Below, piece after piece: positions 31,517 to 34,944 of a DNA stretch of 34,944 nucleotides. The position numbers and the translations under genes are program-made. The notes beneath the pieces are model-generated. The model was not told the DNA's origin. It saw nothing but the letters and a program-made list of their open reading frames with translations, and made no database searches. The DNA comes from an uncultured Christensenellaceae bacterium (lineage in GTDB: Bacteria; Bacillota; Clostridia; Christensenellales; UBA3700). The DNA is taken from positions 1 to 34,944 of the forward strand of contig CALWKR010000071.1 of assembly GCA_944381315.1 (NCBI GenBank). The letters are read 5' to 3'. The first letter of the stretch is position 1. Each line of letters opens with the position of its first letter.

Positions 31517-32403
31517 GATCGGGATTCGTAGCGATCACGGGCAAGCCCAACGTGGGCAAGTCCACATTGACCAACGCGCTCGTCGGCGAAAAGGTGAGCA
31601 TCACTTCTTCCAAGCCGCAGACCACGCGCAATCGCATCATCGGCATCGTCAACGGCGACGACTTCCAAGCCGTGCTCGTCGACACGCCGGGCATACACAG
31701 ACCGCGCAACAAGCTGTCCGAGTTCATGATGAAGAGCGTGGACGTCGCTACGGACGGCGTGGACGTCGAGCTCTATATGATCGGCGCCGACAGGCGTCCC
31801 GACGCGCACGACAACGACGTCATCGGCAAGTTCGCAGCGTCCGAGATCCCGTTCGTGCTCGTCATCAACAAGTGCGACTGCGTCGAAGAGAGCAAGGTGC
31901 TCGAGCTCATCTCGACATACAAGGACATGCAGGGCATCGACGCGATCGTCCCTGTTTCTGCGCTCAAAGGCAGGGGAGTCGACGAGCTGCTCAAAGTCAT
32001 CTGCGGACTGCTGCCGCAGGGCGAGAGATTTTATTCGGGCGATCTCTACACCGACCGCAGCGAGCGCTTTATGGTGTCGGAGATAGTCAGAGAGAAGGCG
32101 CTGAGGTTCCTCGGCGACGAGGTGCCATACGGCATAGGCGTCGCCGTCAACAAGTTCGAAGAGCGCGAGGACGGACTTGTCGAGATAGACTGCGACGTGA
32201 TCTGTGAAAAGCAGGCGCACAAGGCGATCGTCATCGGCAAGGGAGGCGAGAAGATCAAAAAGATCTCCACCGAGGCGCGCCGCGACATCGAGCGCATGCT
32301 GGACGCGCGCGTCTTCCTCAATCTCTATGTCAGAGTCAAGCCCGATTGGCGCGACTCGGGGACCGTGCTCGGCGATCTCGGCTACGACAAAAAGCACATT
32401 TGA
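31513..32403 (+). CDS. era: GTPase Era
   Basis: Assembly GTPase that binds the 16S rRNA 3' end. 296 residues: G1 GKPNVGKST (10-18), G2 region KPQTTRNR (34-41), G3 DTPG (57-60), G4 NKCD (119-122), G5 SALKG, then a KH domain (about 200-296) with VIGKGGEKIKKI. Start GTG 31513 with GGAGGT about 8 nt upstream and a GTGA overlap with cdd; a longer frame beginning at 31282 runs through cdd and is rejected. Works with YbeY, also encoded here, in small-subunit maturation. Confidence 0.96.
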   Translation: MRSGFVAITGKPNVGKSTLTNALVGEKVSITSSKPQTTRNRIIGIVNGDDFQAVLVDTPGIHRPRNKLSEFMMKSVDVATDGVDVELYMIGADRRPDAHDNDVIGKFAASEIPFVLVINKCDCVEESKVLELISTYKDMQGIDAIVPVSALKGRGVDELLKVICGLLPQGERFYSGDLYTDRSERFMVSEIVREKALRFLGDEVPYGIGVAVNKFEEREDGLVEIDCDVICEKQAHKAIVIGKGGEKIKKISTEARRDIERMLDARVFLNLYVRVKPDWRDSGTVLGDLGYDKKHI

Positions 32404-32411
32404 CGTATAAT
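32384..32411 (+). promoter_or_regulatory. Candidate promoter for yqzL-recO
   Basis: Perfect TATAAT at 32406-32411 directly after the era stop, with a modest -35 candidate ACGACA at 32384-32389 (16-bp spacer). Expected start near 32418, before the yqzL Shine-Dalgarno sequence. Confidence 0.4.
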
Positions 32412-32449
32412 TTGCCGCAAGTTGCCCACAACATGAACGAGGGTAACTT

Positions 32450-32542
32450 ATGCGGAGTTCTGAAGACATATTGCAAGACTTGTTCCGCTCCACAGGCAAG
32501 ATAGGTTATTACCTGTTGTGGAAGAGGCTGAGGGAGCGATGA
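32450..32542 (+). CDS. yqzL: YqzL-like microprotein
   Basis: 30-residue open frame (ATG 32450 to TGA 32540-32542) with GAGGG 7 nt upstream. The product, beginning MRSSEDILQDLFRSTGKIGY and ending LLWKRLRER, has the pattern LFxxTGxIxxYLLxKxL that I know from Firmicutes YqzL, a tiny protein encoded between era and recO; the position here is identical. Function is unknown. Too short for most gene finders. Confidence 0.75.
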   Translation: MRSSEDILQDLFRSTGKIGYYLLWKRLRER

Positions 32543-32557
32543 ACGCAACGAGGTTTT

Positions 32558-33097
32558 ATGGACGTTGTGAGTTTGGATTGCCTTTGTCTGAAAGCGTTGG
32601 ACTACAAGGACAACGACCGACTTGTTACCCTGTACGCGTCGGGGAAGGGCAAATTGACTGCGCGAGCGATCGGTTGCAAGAGACCCAAAGCCAAGCTAAA
32701 ATTCGCCGCTTCCCCGCTTTGCTTCGGCAATTATCAGCTCGCGAGCGGCAAGACGGGGCTGGTTGTCACGGGCTGTGACTGCTATGACTCCTTCTTTGGC
32801 TTGACGCGCGACATCGTCCTTTTTTATGCGGCAGGCACGGTGTTGGAGATAATGGACAAAACGGCAGTCGAGGGAGAGTTCAATCCCGAGCTTTTCACGC
32901 TTGCGTTGTCCACTCTCAACGAGTTGTGCTACAAGTCCGAACGCGCCGCCACCCAAGTGATCAAAGACTTCATAGCAGGCGCGCTCAAATGTCTCGGCTG
33001 GGGAGATACCGATCTCTCTTTGCCGCGCTACCGCCAATATTTCGAGAACAAGCTGGGAGTCAAGCTCAATTCGCTCAAAGAGCTGATCGCGCTTTAA
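32558..33097 (+). CDS. recO: DNA repair protein RecO, short form without zinc finger
   Basis: Mediates RecA loading with RecR and anneals complementary strands. The N-terminal OB fold is clear: LKALDYKDNDRLVTLYASGKGKLTARAIGCKRPKAKL (about 12-48) and the FYAAGTVLEIMDK helix region. At 179 residues it is about 60-70 shorter than usual RecO, and the C-terminal CxxC...CxxC zinc-binding part is missing; after FIAGALKCLGW (138-148) it ends with a helical stretch. No frameshift or stop inside a longer homologous frame is obvious. GAGG precedes ATG 32558. Confidence 0.88.
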   Translation: MDVVSLDCLCLKALDYKDNDRLVTLYASGKGKLTARAIGCKRPKAKLKFAASPLCFGNYQLASGKTGLVVTGCDCYDSFFGLTRDIVLFYAAGTVLEIMDKTAVEGEFNPELFTLALSTLNELCYKSERAATQVIKDFIAGALKCLGWGDTDLSLPRYRQYFENKLGVKLNSLKELIAL

Positions 33098-33160
33098 CGC
33101 GCGATTTTTTGATGCGCGCGGGCGAATTTTCGCGCATTGCGCACATTTTTATAAGATCGT
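33098..33160 (+). other. GC-rich inverted repeats after recO, possible weak terminator
   Basis: The 168-bp gap 33098-33265 begins with mutually exclusive hairpins: CGCGCG (33098-33103) with CGCGCG (33115-33120), or TGCGCG (33113-33118) with CGCGCA (33131-33136), followed after 10 nt by TTTTT. None is a classical terminator. The rest of the gap contains the ppdK promoter. Confidence 0.35.
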
Positions 33161-33193
33161 CGCAAAATTAACGTCAATTTTTCGGTCAATTGC

Positions 33194-33223
33194 TTGCCAA
33201 GGCGTCGCTTTGTTTTGTAAAAT
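33194..33223 (+). promoter_or_regulatory. Promoter for pyruvate phosphate dikinase
   Basis: TTGCCA at 33194-33199, 18-bp spacer, TAAAAT at 33218-33223. Expected start near 33230; the leader of about 36 nt contains AGGAGGT just before ATG 33266. Confidence 0.65.
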
Positions 33224-33265
33224 AAAAGCGTAGACTTACTACACTTTGATATCAGGAGGTTTATT

Positions 33266-34944
33266 ATGGCAAAATACGTCTATCTGTTCGAAGAAGCGGA
33301 CGGCGACGACAAGGCGAAATTCGGCGGCAAAGGCGCCAACCTTGCGAAGATGACTTCGTGGGGCATGCCTGTTCCCGAAGGATTTACGATCACCACCGAA
33401 GCGTGCACCAAGTACTACGACGACGGCGAGACGATCTCGGGCGAGATCATCGACCAGATCTTCGACGCGCTCGCCAAGGTCGAAAAAAAGGCGGGCAAGA
33501 AGTTCGGCGATGAAGAGAACCCGTTCCTCGTTTCCGTGCGTTCGGGCGCTCGCGCTTCGATGCCCGGCATGATGGACACCATCCTCAATCTCGGTCTCAA
33601 CGACGTCTCTGTCAAGGGACTTGCGCGCAAGACCGGCAATCCGCGCTTCGCATACGATTGCTATCGCAGATTCATCCAGATGTTCTCGGACGTTGTCATG
33701 GGTTCCTCCAAGTCCTCTTTCGAGAAGATCATCGACGAGCTCAAAGAGAAGAGAGGCGTCAAGAACGATATCGACCTCGACGCCGACGATATGCAAGAGC
33801 TCATCGCCAAATTCAAGAAGTTCTACAAAGAAGATCAGGGACAGGACTTCCCCCAAGATCCCAAAGTGCAGCTGATCGAGGCGGTCAAAGCCGTCTTCCG
33901 CAGCTGGAACAATCCTCGCGCGATCGTCTATCGCCGCATGAACGACATTCCGTCCAGCTGGGGTACCGCCGTCAACGTACAGTCGATGGTCTTCGGCAAT
34001 ATGGGCGACACGTCGGGCACGGGCGTCGCGTTCACGCGCGATCCCGCTACCGGCGAAAAGAGGCTCTTTGGTGAGTATTTGATGAACGCGCAGGGCGAGG
34101 ACGTCGTTGCCGGCATCCGCACCCCGATGACGATCGATCACCTCAAAGAGACCAATCCCAAGGTCTATGAGCAGTTTGTCGACATCGCCAACAGACTTGA
34201 ACAAGCCAACAGAGATATGCAGGATATGGAGTTCACCATCGAAGAGGGCAAGCTCTATATGCTGCAAACGCGCAATGGCAAGCGTACCGCCAAGGCTGCC
34301 ATCAAGATCGCCTGCGACCTCGTGTCCGAAGGCATGATCACCAAGCAGGAAGCGTTGCTCAAGATCGAGCCCAAGCAGCTCGACGCGCTGTTGCATCCGA
34401 CATTCAACGCCGACGTCTTGAAGAAGGCTCAGCCCGTATCCAAGGGACTTCCGGCGTCCCCGGGCGCCGCTTGCGGCAAGGTCGCGTTCTCGGCGGAAGA
34501 AGCCGTCGAGCGCAACAAGAACGGCGAAAAAGTCGTGCTCGTCCGACTCGAAACGTCTCCCGAGGACATCGAGGGCATGTATGCGGCTCAGGGCGTCTTG
34601 ACCGCTCGCGGCGGTATGACATCGCACGCCGCCGTCGTCGCTCGCGGCATGGGCGCGTGCTGCGTTGCCGGCTGCCCCGACATCCGCATAGATGAAGACA
34701 AGAAGCTGCTTTGGATCAAGGACAAGCAGTTCACGACCGAGGACTACATCTCGCTGGACGGCTCCACGGGATATATTTACGGCGAACAACTCCCGACAGA
34801 GCAGGCGAGCGTCAGCGGCGATTTTGCCACGATCATGAAGTTGGCGGACAAGAACAGGGCTCTCCAAGTCCGTACCAACGCCGACACTCCGCACGACGCA
34901 GAGGTCGCGGTCAAGTTCGGCGCCGAGGGTATCGGTCTTTGCCG
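33266..34944 (+). CDS. ppdK: Pyruvate, phosphate dikinase, N-terminal part (cut by window end)
   Basis: Interconverts ATP, phosphate and pyruvate with AMP, pyrophosphate and phosphoenolpyruvate; in anaerobes it often works in glycolysis. The frame is open from ATG 33266 to the window edge (559 complete codons of about 870-880 expected). ATP-grasp domain 1-340 with FGGKGANLAKM, SVRSGARASMPGMMDTILNLG (90-110) and SGTGVAFTRDPATGE; phosphohistidine domain with GGMTSHAAVVARGMG, catalytic His454; start of the PEP/pyruvate barrel after about 510. Strong AGGAGGT before the start. It is the first gene behind a new promoter, and glyQS, which follow recO in Bacillus, are absent. Confidence 0.96.
   Translation, partial: MAKYVYLFEEADGDDKAKFGGKGANLAKMTSWGMPVPEGFTITTEACTKYYDDGETISGEIIDQIFDALAKVEKKAGKKFGDEENPFLVSVRSGARASMPGMMDTILNLGLNDVSVKGLARKTGNPRFAYDCYRRFIQMFSDVVMGSSKSSFEKIIDELKEKRGVKNDIDLDADDMQELIAKFKKFYKEDQGQDFPQDPKVQLIEAVKAVFRSWNNPRAIVYRRMNDIPSSWGTAVNVQSMVFGNMGDTSGTGVAFTRDPATGEKRLFGEYLMNAQGEDVVAGIRTPMTIDHLKETNPKVYEQFVDIANRLEQANRDMQDMEFTIEEGKLYMLQTRNGKRTAKAAIKIACDLVSEGMITKQEALLKIEPKQLDALLHPTFNADVLKKAQPVSKGLPASPGAACGKVAFSAEEAVERNKNGEKVVLVRLETSPEDIEGMYAAQGVLTARGGMTSHAAVVARGMGACCVAGCPDIRIDEDKKLLWIKDKQFTTEDYISLDGSTGYIYGEQLPTEQASVSGDFATIMKLADKNRALQVRTNADTPHDAEVAVKFGAEGIGLC

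Noticed and set aside
1..34944. tRNA, rRNA, CRISPR array, insertion sequence, prophage or toxin-antitoxin module
   Set aside because: Reading through both strands I found no cloverleaf, no repeat-spacer pattern, no transposase or integrase motif and no toxin-antitoxin pair.

Overview
The window is a compact, GC-rich (roughly 55-60% by eye) stretch of bacterial chromosome. Its gene order is typical of spore-forming Firmicutes: dnaX-ybaB-recR, secDF-recJ-rel-dtd, rpsO-pnp-(ylxY-like)-mlpA, and yqfC-yqfD-phoH-yqfF-ybeY-cdd-era-yqzL-recO. The presence of yqfC and yqfD, the strictly Firmicutes microgene yqzL and a hemZ-type radical SAM gene point to an uncultured, high-GC member of the Clostridia. 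This placement is inference; no rRNA or tRNA gene lies in the window. I see no insertion sequence, prophage, CRISPR array or attachment site. Almost every gene is on the plus strand; the two exceptions are a polysaccharide-deacetylase-like gene (14424-15140) and a membrane M28 peptidase (18284-19507).

Layout. 1-1919: 3' part of dnaX, ybaB and recR, tightly overlapping (replication and recombinational repair). 2014-4737: a clear sigma-A promoter, secD and secF, closed by a UUCG hairpin. 4750-11721: recJ, rel, dtd, a glyoxalase-II-like hydrolase and hemZ; the apt gene often found between recJ and rel is missing. 11774-14394: rpsO and pnp with a promoter and two strong terminators. 14424-18273: inverted deacetylase-like gene, M16 protease, dimeric-type dUTPase, a 49-residue zinc-ribbon protein, and a membrane protein with a lysine-rich tail. 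18284-22073: the accessory part, holding a membrane-embedded M28 peptidase, an apparently leaderless acetyltransferase, a small two-helix membrane protein, and three tandem paralogous lipoproteins preceded by a promoter-remnant-terminator cassette that keeps only the last 21 codons of a fourth paralog. 22088-26808: a lone PTS EIIC-like permease, an oligopeptidase F and dnaB with a long acidic tail. 26821-33097: the yqfC-to-recO cluster, nearly all genes overlapping by 1-4 nt. 33194-34944: the start of pyruvate phosphate dikinase, cut by the window edge.

How it works together. The core operons serve replication and repair (DnaX, RecR, RecJ, DnaB, RecO), secretion (SecDF), the stringent response (Rel), RNA turnover and ribosome maturation (PNPase, YbeY, Era, S15), nucleotide hygiene (dUTPase, Cdd) and c-di-AMP turnover (YqfF/PgpH-like). 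Promoters are unusually legible: AT-rich -10 boxes stand out of GC-rich sequence, generally 17-18 bp from TTGxxx boxes, often so close to the start codon that leaders are about 0-10 nt.

Most noteworthy: the lipoprotein paralog array with its decayed or sRNA-like relic; phoH, which seems to start at ATA inside an ATAG overlap; the leaderless and near-leaderless promoter set; an M28 peptidase with membrane helices inserted inside its catalytic domain; and several domain-reduced or residue-altered housekeeping proteins (SecF, RecO, YqfF). No wholly new multi-gene system is convincingly visible.
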